64,000 bases of DNA from Halichondria panicea (taxonomy: Eukaryota; Porifera; Demospongiae; Suberitida; Halichondriidae), in the NCBI RefSeq assembly GCF_963675165.1, contig NC_087383.1, positions 2,572,979 through 2,636,978 on the forward strand, read 5' to 3'. Below the pieces are notes generated by a model that saw only the letters and a program-made list of their open reading frames with translations, searched no databases and had not been told where the DNA came from. This document shows positions 1 through 10,511 of the stretch, one piece after another (the stretch's first letter is position 1; each line of letters begins with the position of its first letter). A program made the translations under genes and the position numbers.

Positions 1-382
1 AAACCAACAGATGATAAATAGACTAAAATCATGAAAAAACTCACTAATAATAACGAGTGTTGCAAACTGCGATGTGCTAATGCATGCCTCTCACTTATAG
101 TTTCGATTAGGGGGGGAGGGGCTAAATGAGGTTCTTTATACTGCTAATCACAGGGGCCCCTCTTTCCGTACTCTCCTTAAACCCTAATCGCAGTCACGTA
201 CGTGACCCCTAACCTCTAGCGTGAGAGATATGAATGGGCACGTACGTACATGTAACATCTGCTTAACCGGTACCTCGCGGATATGACACAACAAATCTAC
301 TGCAACCTGTAAGACTAGTCTCATATACATGTACCACAGAAACAGTGTGCTTGCGTACATGCTAATTTAAAACTACTCACAT

Positions 383-690
383 CTGCCTTGCTGTTGGCCA
401 GTTCCAATTCTCACTCCAGCTCAGCCATGACACCCGGGTCCATGATTTGAGATCTCTTGAGCAGCTTCTCCTACATGTCTAGATGACTGCACTTCTTCTT
501 ACTACCACTCTAGAAGGTAAAAAGGAAAACAAAATAATGCATTTGGTAAAGATCTACTCTCGTGTAAACAACATTGTAATTAGTATATACATGTGATGAT
601 CGTTACCAAATTGTGGGTAAAGGGTCAAAAAAGCAAAATAATTATGATTTTTATAAAAACATTCTTCTCAACTCCTGCCATTCAGGAACC
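383..690 (-). pseudogene. Kinesin-tail exon remnants, copy 0
   Basis: Decayed copies of three kinesin-tail exons that occur better preserved at 7.4-8.1, 39.6-40.4, 46.7-47.4 and 55.8-56.5 kb. At 383-470 the reverse strand matches the coiled-coil exon containing RSQIMDPGVMAEL, cut short after it. At about 480-515 there is a degraded trace of the IGSEKKS exon, and at about 650-690 a diverged trace of the FMKFLNEQE exon. No open frame runs through them. The stretch 131-1273 as a whole is extra sequence relative to the paralogous locus near 21.24 kb. Assignment rests on similarity within the window. Confidence 0.55.
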
Positions 691-706
691 TCGAACCTGG
701 TAGGTA

Positions 707-1098
707 TACCATATATCTTCTAATTTATCGGACACTTCTAATTACCCCGGACACTCTTTTGGGCAATTTTTGCTGTTCTAACACAACTTCTAATACAACG
801 GACACTCCAGTGCTTTAATATTACATTCGTTCTAAATATCCGGACAATATCTTGAGTTACATTCATAGACGGCAAGTAAGACTTAGAGTGCTGCAGTTAG
901 ATAGCTTGAGTAGCTAGTTTTAGATAGCTAGTGCAACTATTCAGTCACACACTGTTCTATTAAACTTAGCTAGCTTGCATGCAGCTGCTTGCTTGTTCTA
1001 ATTATTCCGGACACTTCGCATGATCTGTTCCAATTATACCCAGACAATTTCCAAAATAATTATTTTTTGCTGTCCGATAAATTAGAAGATATACGGTA
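707..1098. mobile_element. MITE with 28-bp terminal inverted repeats
   Basis: The left end (707-734) and right end (1071-1098) are inverted copies beginning TACCRTATATCTTC. The interior contains repeated CCGGACACT-type motifs in both orientations. No coding capacity. Related copies, in the opposite orientation and with one end decayed, lie at about 8985-9343 and 41265-41622. Truncated pieces lie at 48343-48487 and 51266-51365. I infer a non-autonomous DNA transposon; the superfamily is not assignable from the ends. Confidence 0.7.
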
Positions 1099-1435
1099 CT
1101 CAACCTCAATACCGTCCCCCCACACATGTACAAGACTGCCCCATACTCACCAGGGTGTCATACAGGATTTTGAAATAGAGAGGGTAATAAGAAAAGTGAC
1201 TAGAGCTAAAAAAAGGTCAACTGTTATTAGTTAGCAAGAGTTCACAATAGACCTTTATCATGAACTCTTGCTGTTAGTATGTAAAATTGCCAGCTATAGA
1301 CCCCGACTAGTACCTAAATGTAAATTTTAGGGGAGGGAGGATTGGAGCTAGAGGGGGATATCCCCCTTCCCCCTCCCCTGTATGACACCCTGCTCACCCT
1401 TTAGAAGACTGCCCCCCCCATACACACACACTCAC

Positions 1436-2002
1436 CCCTCTAGAAGAATGTCCCACCATAGCCTTTGGAGCTGTCTCCCTCCTCTTAGCAATCACTCCAT
1501 CAATGTGCGTCGTCTTGAGTACCTCATTTCGACTGATCTTGGACGCTAGATGCAGCACACCTGCCACTGTAGCATGTAGCACCACTCTGTGATGTGCCTC
1601 AAGGCCTTTCTCCTTCACAGCAAGCTCTTGCAGCTGGTGTAGGAAGACCAGTATATCCGAGAGCCCTTGATAAGAGAATTCCAGTGTCAGGAGAAATACG
1701 AGTTGGTAGAAAGCGAGTGTGTTAGCAGGGCTAGTGCAGATAGCTTTGGTCAGTTCCAGGAGATTGGTGAAGAGAGAGTTGGCTGTTTTAGAGAGGAACC
1801 TTTTCAAAACCACACCCAGTGAGAGCCCTACAGCCTCCAGACTCACCCAATCACTGCACAAGGGGAGGGTATAAATAAACGTACATGTAGCTGTAAGCAC
1901 TGCACATGATTGTATACATACATGTAGTGAAAGCTAAGACAAAATGGACCTGTATAACTGACAAATAAAATCTAGTACGCCCACTGAACACACACGCACG
2001 CA

Positions 2003-2034
<32 letters not shown>

Positions 2035-3251
2035 CACGCACGCACGTACGTGTTGAGAGGAATCTTGTCCTTGTTGGCATAGTGATCTACGAGACGATGC
2101 CAGAGTAGGGCCACATCCAGCTGTGTGCTGGGCTCTCGAATGAGGAGCAATTGGACGAGGGAGGCAAACAGTTGCCCTGGGAACGCAGTCTCCAGCACTG
2201 ATGCGTGACAGGTGTCAGCCACCGCCCTAAAACACTTGACCAGGGAGGTAGTCAACATGGGGCTGCATAATAAAGGAGAGAGTACAATTATGGAAGCATA
2301 AACACTTAGTAATGCATGCAGTCTATTGTGCATGGTCACATAATTATAAGCAGATCATCCTCTATGATATTCCCCACTTGGGGTCTGTATCATAGCAACT
2401 GGCTGGGGTTTAACTACCATAAACCCTAGCCCTAGCCTGGAGCACATTCCTCATAAACTCCCTTGCCTTGAGGGCGCACTGATTTTATACTAGATCTACA
2501 CAGCCAAAAAGAAGCTAGACACTTGTTGACAAAGGCAGGACAGATGGGTGGGGCTCACTAAACACCAGGAAGGCTGGAGGATGGGTGGGGCTCACTGCTT
2601 GGACATTGACAAGTTAGTGCGTAGAGCTAGAAGCTTAGCACTGGCTAAAAGCTATACGCACAACCTTTTTGCCTCAATAGTTTTTGAGACTGTTAGCTAG
2701 TTGTATCCAAGGTAAGGTAGCTTAGGTAACAAGTACTTTTCATTCAAGTGGGTATATAACACTTACTGTCCACTACATTTGAATTTATGGCAAACGTAAA
2801 CCATCCTTGGCCTCGGAGCTTCGCCCTCATCCTCGGAGGTTTACTGCCATAAATTCTGATGTACGGACAATAAGTATAACATAATATCATAGTCTACTCA
2901 AAGGTTACTGCTATAAACAGGATTCACGAAGGCACCAGAATCAGAGAACACGTACATGTACAAACAGTGTTTATGACAGGTACATGTACACAAATAGCTA
3001 AATGAAGCAACTGCTGTATAATATCATTCTCACCTGTTTTGAGTGTCCTGAGGTGCATAAGAGTTGATGAGCTCCAGTATATCTGGCTTATGATAGTCGG
3101 GAAGGACTCCTGCAAACTCCCCCACAGTGATAGTGATGGATTGCTGAAAGGTTAGAGAGGACGTGAGGTCGGAGGGGCCTTCTGAAACGGTTTCTATGGA
3201 GATACGGAGGTGGCGGAACCAGTGTACGGAATATATCCAGTACAGACGGAC
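1436..3251 (-). pseudogene. EFR3-like gene fragment, copy 1 (middle exons)
   Basis: Three exons on the reverse strand: 3251-3034, 2262-2050 and 1853-1436, with GT-AG-like boundaries. They encode the HEAT-like repeat middle part of EFR3, recognised by GPSVLDIF...RHLRISIE, then SLVKCFRAVADTCHA and NKDKIPLNT, then DWVSLEAVGLSLG. EFR3 is the palmitoylated peripheral membrane protein that recruits PI4-kinase III alpha to the plasma membrane. Exons 2 and 3 join in phase (AC|T) and are open. Exon 1 has a one-base insertion in CTGGTTCCGCC, which breaks the frame between ...RTLV and RHLR. It also lacks about 48 bp present in the 22.5-22.8 kb copy. The N-terminus is absent. Probably a dead duplicate. 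Confidence 0.75.
1990..2045. repeat. CA/CACG microsatellite
   Basis: A run of cacg and ca units in the intron next to the EFR3 exon ending at 2050. The equivalent intron at 21976-22033 holds a pure CA run, so this microsatellite is shared between paralogues but differs in length and composition. Confidence 0.9.
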
Positions 3252-3329
3252 CTGCATGAGTGGACACAAGCTAAGTAATGTAAATACATGTATGCAGATT
3301 TAAAGCGTGGAATTAAACCACACTACGTA

Positions 3330-3915
3330 TAATGAAAGCACCACGGGTGCTGATGCCTCGGTAGAGGTGCCAAAGCTACATAACATAAAGCTAGCTTTTA
3401 TACACACATTGATCATGATGAACATTTTTAATTTTGCTACATGCAGAATCCAGAATCACAGGGAAACTCGAAGAGTGGGTAATGATCGCCCATGATTGTT
3501 GTTAAAAGCGATCGATGCCAAAAGTTCAAGTCGAAAATGAATGGCTGCAAGTCAGCAGAGCTTTGCAGCTCTCTTCTCACTCTTGCAGCTATAACTAGCA
3601 TTCTAGTGCAGAGCTAACTACTAAGTACAGTAGCAACACTCGGTGAACAAGTTTTGGTACGTACTCTTCTGAAAAGGCTGCAATGGCATTTCAAGTAAGC
3701 AAAACTAGGCATAACACGAGAACGAAGCATTATTTTGCAAATCCACGAATTGAAATCCAAGAAAACATGACTAGAAGCCTATAAAAACTCTTACTTGCAC
3801 TTGATTCACCCTTGAGCAGCTGTAGCAGCCTACACACACACAGACACACAAACACACTACCGTATACCTCGCTTGCGCATGCGCACCGAGGCATAATTAT
3901 AGAGATTAAGCCAGT
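3330..3915. repeat. Dispersed non-coding repeat, gene-free
   Basis: The segment 3335-3630 (containing GCACCACGGGTGCTGATGCC) recurs at about 18690-18970 and in part at 18262-18372. It is followed at about 3630-3830 by sequence related to the 14.53-14.84 and 46.28-46.66 kb repeats (contains AAATCCAAGAAAACATGACT). A CA-rich run and the end motif TACCGTATACCTCG...GAGGCATAA close it. No convincing coding sequence; it reads as fused remnants of two non-autonomous transposons. Confidence 0.6.
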
Positions 3916-4066
3916 GTCAAAACATACATGTACAGTCATGCAGAAACCAATTCGTACTCTTGATTTGAAAGTCTTACATTTGCTAGGGTGCCTGGGGTCG
4001 AGCTTTCCAATCCTGAAGATATAAACTTAGTGTTCTGGTAAAAATATCGTAAAAATGTTGTTTTTC

Positions 4067-4381
4067 CTATTTTGCTAAAAAAGGATATGTAGTCACATCC
4101 ACTTTAGCGCGTCGAAGTGCATCTTCTATGAGATCTTTGGGTTTACCGAGTGACGCTAGTATAGCATCTGTAACATTCCAATACACTACATATGCTTTTT
4201 TGTTAGGTTTGTCCCATTGTGGTGCGTATGTATCATCCCCTAAACAGCGTGTTATATCTTTTCTACATTTAGGACAAACCTGACGAGTGAAATCAATCTT
4301 CAAGGAGGCTGCAAGGGTACGTGCTGGCTCACTTCGCCAGTTGCTTGGACTACTCATATTCCCACTGACGCCATGGCACAA
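4067..4381 (-). CDS. Transposon-like cysteine-containing protein fragment
   Basis: An open reading frame of 104 codons. It has a CPKC pair near residues 35-38 and LCHGVSGNMSS-like sequence at its start, suggesting a zinc-binding N-terminal module. The flavour resembles uncharacterised multicopy proteins in cnidarian and sponge genomes that I associate with transposons, but I cannot name the family. It stands alone, with no partner exon recognised. An intact start is uncertain, since reading could continue upstream through another exon. Function unknown. Confidence 0.35.
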   Translation of the reverse strand: MCHGVSGNMSSPSNWRSEPARTLAASLKIDFTRQVCPKCRKDITRCLGDDTYAPQWDKPNKKAYVVYWNVTDAILASLGKPKDLIEDALRRAKVDVTTYPFLAK

Positions 4382-4399
4382 CTCACATACTCCGTTGTC

Positions 4400-5030
4400 T
4401 GCAACACTGTCACTGACTTCCCCAAAAGAAAGCTGCCTTCTAGTTTTTCGCTTACTAGCTAGACACTATTTTACAAATGTTTGTATTAATTTTTTATATC
4501 ATTATTGTGTGACACAACAAACCTGGAATGTCTATGATGTGTCCATAGTCTGTGTACGTGTGGTGCACTCCATCTTGTGGGACTCCATGTGGTTTGATGG
4601 AAATTGTGGTCAAGTTTGCAAGCTCATAATTTTTGCTTCAAAGCTGGGTACAAGCAAAATGTTTTTGCAAAGTAATGCTCAAAGCTTACAAATTTTGTTG
4701 ATACCCATCACGTAGCTTCACTTTGTTAGCAAAATTTTTTGTCACTTGTTCTAGAGGAGTACTATCATATGACATAGAGTGCTATTTGAGCTCGTGGAGC
4801 CAAACTTATAAAAGCTTAACAACTATTCTCGTGTATGCATGTAGACTAGGAACAGTTCTACGTGCCTGAGCTCGTTCGTGAGTGTATGTACAATACTTCG
4901 TAGAATATAAGTGTGTGAATATTTAATTACTTGTAGTATTAGCTTCATTTTGATAGCGGAAGTTGAACTTCCGTTGCAAATAAATTTGTGTACTTATATA
5001 GTACTTCCGGAATCTTGGCGGAACAACTGT
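4400..5030. other. Gene-free spacer
   Basis: AT-rich sequence without a supported gene. A short inverted motif, GGAAGTTGAACTTCC, lies near 4959-4973. The stretch is bounded on the right by a truncated IQGAP exon at 5041-5061. Confidence 0.4.
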
Positions 5031-5040
5031 GACGTGATCA

Positions 5041-5925
5041 ACACAACATTTCTGAACCTGGGGGAGTGTTAACATAGCGCTCAACGTTACACATAGAGGC
5101 ATAAAGTAAGTCAATAGCCTCACACTGAAATAGATTAGTAGTAGAAGCTGGACAAAGTATGTACAAGAGCAATAATATTAAGAGCACATGTCGATGATTA
5201 TCATGTTGTTTGATCATAGTAGAGGGATTCCCAGAATAGTACATCAATGACAAGAGACATACGAAGCTCTTAACATCAATACCGTGACACACCAATGTAC
5301 GCAGGAATTGAAAGCATAATTATATTCTATTTAGTATATAGACAGCCCATATTAAAGATCTAAGCACACAACACAATTAAGTATGTTAGTATCTGCTATG
5401 CACTCTCCAGTACGTAGGTGAAGACTCACAGAGTGGGTGGGGCATATCTCCATGGACACTGATGCAGATGATTTGATTTGATCACGTCAGAGTACGCGTC
5501 GATACCCAGCTATCTGTCCGGGGAGTCCACTGTCGATGCCCACAGGAAGAACCCTCTGGGGGGGGAACAGTGAGAGTCATATTATGATTTAGTTCCGGGA
5601 ATAAATGTCATAGAAAGTCACTAATTGACTCACATTTTTTCCAGCCAACGTAAATGGAGCACAGTTATAGGTTACGTCTCTGTGGGGCATGGAAAAATTG
5701 ATTGACTGAAATTGTGTATCAGGTTTTAAGCAACTTTTTTTAGCAGAATCTCATTGAATATCTACTTATTCAACGTATATATAACGTATAAATCACTTAT
5801 TGAGCGCACAATCCATTCTACCCGGCCCACACACACCTGGTCAGTAGACAGCTGATTGCCTATCCACAACATTGAAGGATTTTATCGCAGCTATGTACTT
5901 CATTGTACAGCTGCAAGGGGAGTGA
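5041..5925 (-). pseudogene. IQGAP-like fragment, copy A1
   Basis: Reverse-strand exon relics. A likely exon at about 5920-5832 reads TMKYIAAIKSF, resembling the GMRFIAKVLKD stretch of the IQGAP GAP-related domain, but hits a stop near its end. A short unassigned exon-like block lies at 5690-5640. The exon 5555-5430 reads LGIDAYSDVIK, matching the FNVDEYSDLVT region of IQGAP. A truncated piece of the exon reading FRNVV lies at 5061-5041. The 5555-5430 exon contains an in-frame TAG directly before LGIDAYSD, where the 17.5-kb copy has arginine. IQGAPs are Rac1/Cdc42 effectors that organise actin. This copy cannot make one. Confidence 0.6.
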
Positions 5926-6049
5926 CGTGTGATACAGTGTGATTCAATGAAAGTCAGTACAACACAGTTACTGTATGTTTACCAAAGAGGTACATGAGAT
6001 TGTTCTGACAAATTAATCTTGTACTCTCTAATACACTAACAGGGTTTCA

Positions 6050-6279
6050 TCTAGGATAACAAGTTGGGGGGGGGAGATTTGTGAGTGCGTAAGCGCGTCG
6101 CAACATTTGGCTAGGCCCACTTTTTATGTTTTTTTTATTTGATTACAACATGCTTAACCTAACGCATCACAGTAGAGATATCTACCTTTAGTTAATCACA
6201 TGTAATACTAATGTGATGATGTCATTATTCTACAACATGGGGGGGAAGAACCACCCTCCCCCCAATAGATGAAACCCTG
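6050..6279. mobile_element. G-tract MITE, copy 1
   Basis: A 230-bp element with 14-bp terminal inverted repeats CAGGGTTTCATCTA / TAGATGAAACCCTG. Poly-G runs sit just inside the left end, and G then C runs just inside the right end. No coding capacity. Other copies are at 13125-13297 and 37336-38527 (interrupted by piggyBac). A left half is at 45169, and fragments are at about 31430 and 36655-36780. Confidence 0.75.
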
Positions 6280-6404
6280 ACAAACTGATATAGTACCAGA
6301 AATGCAACCTTTATATGGGGAAAAAAAAACGGGCAATAGTCTCTAGACACAATCGGCATCATGTATTGTGTATTTTGCCTAAGCCATAATCAGTACATAC
6401 TGTG

Positions 6405-6612
6405 TAGCAGGTCATTTTCGTGGGATAAAAAATCCGAGACAAAATCGTAGGCGTGGTGCAGCAGTGATTTTGTGTGTAAAAATTCCCTTTGCTTCACTGC
6501 ATTGCATGCGTTCCGGTCAACCATGCCTACGTTTTCATGAGTGATAAATATTCGTCAAGGTTTAGCTTGCCCACGGAAACTATACCCAGGACGCTATACG
6601 TACGGTACGGTA
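6405..6612. mobile_element. TTTTCGTGGG-type MITE
   Basis: A short element starting near AGCAGGTCATTTTCGTGGG and ending CCCAGGACGCTATACG. It recurs at about 38655-38850 and 54835-55030, and related elements with GTATAGCGGG ends lie at 23432-23612 and 31807-31991. It is non-coding and sits immediately 3' of the last recognised kinesin-tail exon in three paralogous loci. Confidence 0.6.
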
Positions 6613-6883
6613 TACTGTACCACTTTATCACCTGTTTCAAGTACTCTTCCTTCTCCCGTTACTTTGTAGCACTCGAATATGTCCACCCCGTCCACTGCAG
6701 GCACACTGCTCTGCTCCAACTCCTTACAGCGATCCAGTGCCTTCTTGAGCTCTTCCTCCATCACAAGTCTCTCTTGCACAGCAGACTGGGTAATAGATTG
6801 CATGGTGGTCAACTACACACACAGGTATACAGATACAACCATCACAGCATCGTGGTAGTGGTACAGTAGTTATAATAAAGGTA

Positions 6884-7326
6884 CAGTAGACTCTCGTTAT
6901 TCCGACTCTCTGAAGTACGGCCTGAAATGTGGCCAACTCGCTATTCTGTATACTTGCTGCCCCAAACTAGTAATTTTATACGTATACATTTTGGGTGTGG
7001 TTTAGCAGAAAAACTGTGTGTGGGGGGAGTGGTTGGGGTGTACAATGAGAGGTAGGAAGCGGGATGCTCATGAACACTACAATGAAAGTTATAAAAAAGG
7101 TAAACCGTTTTGTGAGCAAACACAGCTGTGGGATTACATTGTAATAGAGAGGAAATATGATTCATTATCTTTATTTGTTATCCTCGAGACAAAACCGCAA
7201 AATTAGTCATTAATATTCGAGGTAGGTTGATTTTAAGCCGCGGCTATTTTCTGAAATGCAAACTACCGCGCTCTTCTGGCCAAGTTGCACTGTCCCAAGG
7301 GTGGCCGGATTAACGAGAGTCTACTG
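6884..7326. mobile_element. pogo/Tigger-like MITE, copy 1
   Basis: 443 bp with terminal inverted repeats beginning CAGTAGACTCTCG, flanked by TA on both sides (6882-6883 and 7327-7328). The TA target duplication and CAGTAGA... ends are typical of Tc1/mariner-pogo derivatives. No transposase is seen. Orthologous insertions at 39135-39575 and 55313-55753 occupy the same position between kinesin-tail exons, so insertion predates the duplications. Confidence 0.8.
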
Positions 7327-8444
7327 TACATGTATTAATTATACAGTATTTACCGAGTGCAAACATGTACATGCTAAACTCACATCTGCCCTTGCTGTTG
7401 GCCAGTTCCAATTCTCTCACCAGCTCAGCCATGACACCCGGGTCCATGATTTGAGACCTCTCGGGCAGTATCTCCTCCAACTCCCTCAGCAGGTCATCCT
7501 CTAGACATTGAATGGTCTCACTCTTCTCCTCAACCTGACAGGGGAACATCAATAAGTTGCTGCCAGGTGGAGAATACTCGACATACAATAGTGACGTGCA
7601 TGTACACTCAACTACTGAATCTGGCAATGAAATTTAACGGTATTCTCCCACTTTGAAATAAAGGCCAGCTTAAAGTTGGACTGTAGTTAGCAAATAGTAG
7701 ATCGATTTTGATTAAAGGCCAGTGAATATTCTAACCACTGCACATGTGTATCTCTCACCTCTGTGGGTGGTATAGGAACGAGGGAGGCCCTCTGATACTG
7801 TCTAGAGGACTGGACTTCTTCTCACTGCCAAGGTATAAAAACAAAATATGCATTTGGTAAAATCTACTCTCAAACAACATTGCACATTGACAGGTAAAGG
7901 GTTATTAAAGTAAAATATGAAGTTTGACCAAGCATTCCTCCTCTCACCTCCTGCTCATTCAGGAACTTCATGAACCTTTGAAGGACTCGTCACATGATCT
8001 TGAAAGATACGGACTTGGTTGAGGATTTGAGTGGGGCTAAAGTGAGAGAGGAGGTTGTGGGAGAGGGGCCTCAGACCAGGGCTGGTGGGACGCAGTGTCA
8101 CGTGAGAGAAGACTCAGACACATGATCCTCCGTCTGCGGACAGTTGCTGTGAGGAGAATGAGAATTTTAAGGCACTGGAATTGAACTGTGCACAAGCACG
8201 AAATACATGTACTATTTTATTCGTACCACATAACTAACTAAAAATGCTCACCAATAAAACACCACACACCACTTGGTGTACAACATTTTAACGAATCTAC
8301 AAATGAACTGCTGCTCCTCTAGACAACCTGCCCAACCCTCCACATACACACTGGCTGGATCATGCATAAAGAAAATGGCATCTATTTTCACAGCGTTTGA
8401 CCATCAAACGTATCAGAGAATAATCTCACGCCCATATTGCTGAT

Positions 8445-8636
8445 TTGCTTGAAATGCCCACCACCATCTTAGCAATGTACCAGCAAGGGGCTTTTGTTGT
8501 GAGCATCAATGGTAGGCCATGGCATTCAGTTGCTATTGATGAGTCACATGAAATGCAGGTACTCTCTGATAAGAAGATCTTAATTGGACTGTTTGTGTCT
8601 GAAATGGGAGGCTCACTACAACTTCATATCAGCTAA
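8445..8636 (+). pseudogene. Transposon ORF scrap (GRPWHSVAIDESHEM)
   Basis: A 63-codon open frame with the sequence GAFVVSINGRPWHSVAIDES. I recall the block GAF.VS..G..WHSV.IDE.HEM from uncharacterised repetitive proteins of sponges and cnidarians, so I read it as a relic of a transposon protein on the opposite strand inside a kinesin intron. Copies lie at 40724-40915 and 47796-47987, and a disrupted one at about 56925-57115. No neighbouring exon for the rest of the protein is visible. Confidence 0.4.
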
Positions 8637-8984
8637 AGCCTACAAGGTGTTAGGGCCTTCTGAAAATATGATTTCCTCTACCAACTCGATCAAAACTATA
8701 TAAGAAACAATTTTACTTTTCCCTAGTGAGATCTCAGCTCTCTCAACTCTGGCGACCAATTACTGCTCAAATACATTTATTCTTAAAGTGATTGAGCTCA
8801 CCTTTGGTAGCGCTGACTTATCACAGCTGTTGGTCCAATTCTCCAGAACTCTGAGCTTCCCCTCGAGATGCAACTGCAAGTGACAGAAGATTTAAGTTGA
8901 GGTTGAGAAAAGAGTTTCATGCAATAAAGTTAGAAGACACTGAATAAGCAGATTACCAGATAAAGTACAGCATAATTATGTTCT

Positions 8985-9343
8985 GGACAGGAAATTGTCC
9001 GGGTATAATTGGAACAGATTTTTATAGCGCATGCGAAGTGTCCGGGAATAATTAGCATGCAGCTGCATACGAGTGAGCTAAGTTTAATAGAACAGGGTAC
9101 GACTGAATAGTTGCACTATTATAGCTATCTAAAACTAGATACTCAAAGCTATCTAACTGCAGCACTCTAAGTATTACTGGCTGGTTATGACTGTAACTCA
9201 ACTTTTCAAGGTATTGTCCGGACAAATGTAATATTAAAGCACAAGAGTGTCCGTTGTATTAGAACAACGAAAATTGGCAGGCAAGAGTGTCAGGGATAAT
9301 TAGAAGTTTCTGAGGCGATAAATTAGAAGATATACGGTACCTC
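8985..9343. mobile_element. MITE related to 707-1098
   Basis: Same family as the 707-1098 element, opposite orientation. The right end TTAGAAGATATACGGTA is retained and the left end is decayed. Internal motifs such as GAAGTGTCCGGGAATAATTA and TATTGTCCGGACAAATG are preserved. Confidence 0.65.
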
Positions 9344-10116
9344 AGAAACAGACATGCAAGTTCGTTGTCTAAGGACATAATTATTGCAGTGCTTATAACT
9401 ATGGCTAATACAAGGGTGCTCAGTTAAAGTCGACCATACATACTTGATCCATATTATACATGTACCCTGGGAGCAGTACAATAAGTCAAGAGCTCATAGT
9501 AAAAAAGAGAGAGTATCGAACGCATCGCTATCTTGCATCAGATATATTCGGAAAGTAACGTGACACCCTGTCTGAAACACGTCATCAATTAAATTGATCA
9601 GTTACAAAGCAGGAAGTTACGCTACTTTCCAAATACATCTTATGCTACGTTGGATACTCTCTCTCTCTTATTATGGGACTCTTGTTATTAGCGGCCTCTC
9701 AAAAAATTGGCTAAGAATAATTACATGTACACAGCTGTAGGTACACACTTGCCCAACCCACTCACCAGAGAGGACACCTTCGAGGTTAGGTAAATTTATG
9801 ACCTCTAAAAGTAGCGACAGCTGCGTTGACAATTAATTTTTAATGCCGCGTCCTAAATGGAGGTAAATGTAGGCACACCCTAGTAAAGTAGTAAAGATTC
9901 TAACTCACTGGAAAATACGTTTTTAAGTGGCTATAGAAATCGAGGCAAGTAGACTGAGTAGAGTTACATGTACCTCCAATTAGATGAGACCCTCTAAATA
10001 ATGGACACCAGGTCTTCAACATGATTTTCAACCTCCAAAAGAAGCGATCTCTGGCTTCAATAAGTTTTAAAAAGTGTTGCTTTAATTAAAGGTCTTACGG
10101 TAATCACATTTCTTAC

Positions 10117-10335
10117 TTGAATACGTCGGGTTCATTACTGACAGGCAGCATTCTCAGCCTCAAACTGTGCAAAGGAACAGAAAACATGATCCACGACGTA
10201 CCTTACAAGGTAACATAAACCAAGAGATGAACCAGACAATCATCTATGGCTAATAAATTGACTCACTATCTTTCCATTAGGAGAATGCTGTAATACTTTA
10301 GCAATGGAGCCAGCTCTAGCTAGCTCTGTGGGTGA
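10117..10335 (-). pseudogene. IQGAP-like GAP-domain exons, copy A
   Basis: The reverse-strand exon ending at 10267 reads GSIAKVLQHSPNGK and matches the LGSIAKMLQHAASNKM block of IQGAP. The next exon, 10164-10117, reads FEAENAALSVMNP, matching FLGDNAHLSIINEY. Donor GTGAGT after the first exon and donor GTAAGA after the second are visible. The next IQGAP exon, which would encode REFLRAS..., is not adjacent here; kinesin exons follow instead, so the copy is scrambled. Confidence 0.65.
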
Positions 10336-10370
10336 AAACAATGTCTTTGGTGGGTGTGGTGGTGAATGTA

Positions 10371-10418
10371 AAAAGTGGGTGTATCTCAATCTTAGATATC
10401 TGAGATACACCCACTTTT
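10371..10418. promoter_or_regulatory. Perfect 18-bp inverted repeat upstream of NLR copy A
   Basis: AAAAGTGGGTGTATCTCA (10371-10388) and its exact complement (10401-10418) form a hairpin with a 12-nt loop. It lies about 95 bp before the NLR start codon. Equivalent hairpins precede copies C and D but not B. A regulatory role is inference; it could be a tiny MITE. Confidence 0.5.
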
Positions 10419-10511
10419 TTTTGCAAGTCATGCAAAAACAACAACACTCAATAATATATTTCAGAGAAATCTAGAGCTAGCTAGCTGCAAGGCACAGATT
10501 TATTTACTGGA

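Larger units (their letters stand above)
6664..9781 (-). pseudogene. Kinesin gene fragment, copy A (tail exons plus a motor scrap)
   Basis: Reverse-strand exons in order. A scrap of the motor exon ending RVSSL is at 9781-9757. LHLEGKLRVLENWTNSCDK is at about 8875-8801. The exon carrying RFMKFLNEQE is near 7970, shortened here. IGSEKKSSPLDSIRGPPS is at 7828-7760. The coiled-coil exon VEEKSETIQCLEDDLLRELE is at 7545-7394, and SAVQERLVMEEELKKALDRC to FECYK is at 6794-6664. The motor part is assigned from the 58-59 kb copy, which shows CENP-E-like motor motifs. The exon at 7394 has an extra G relative to other copies (AAGGGCAGAT), shifting the frame at its end. Introns have been filled by MITEs and a transposon ORF scrap. 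Confidence 0.6.

Noticed and set aside
6489-6869. 126-codon + strand frame repeated at 38736 and 54919
   Set aside because: It is antisense to the kinesin exon SAVQERLVMEEELKK and a MITE. Repetition follows from segmental duplication.
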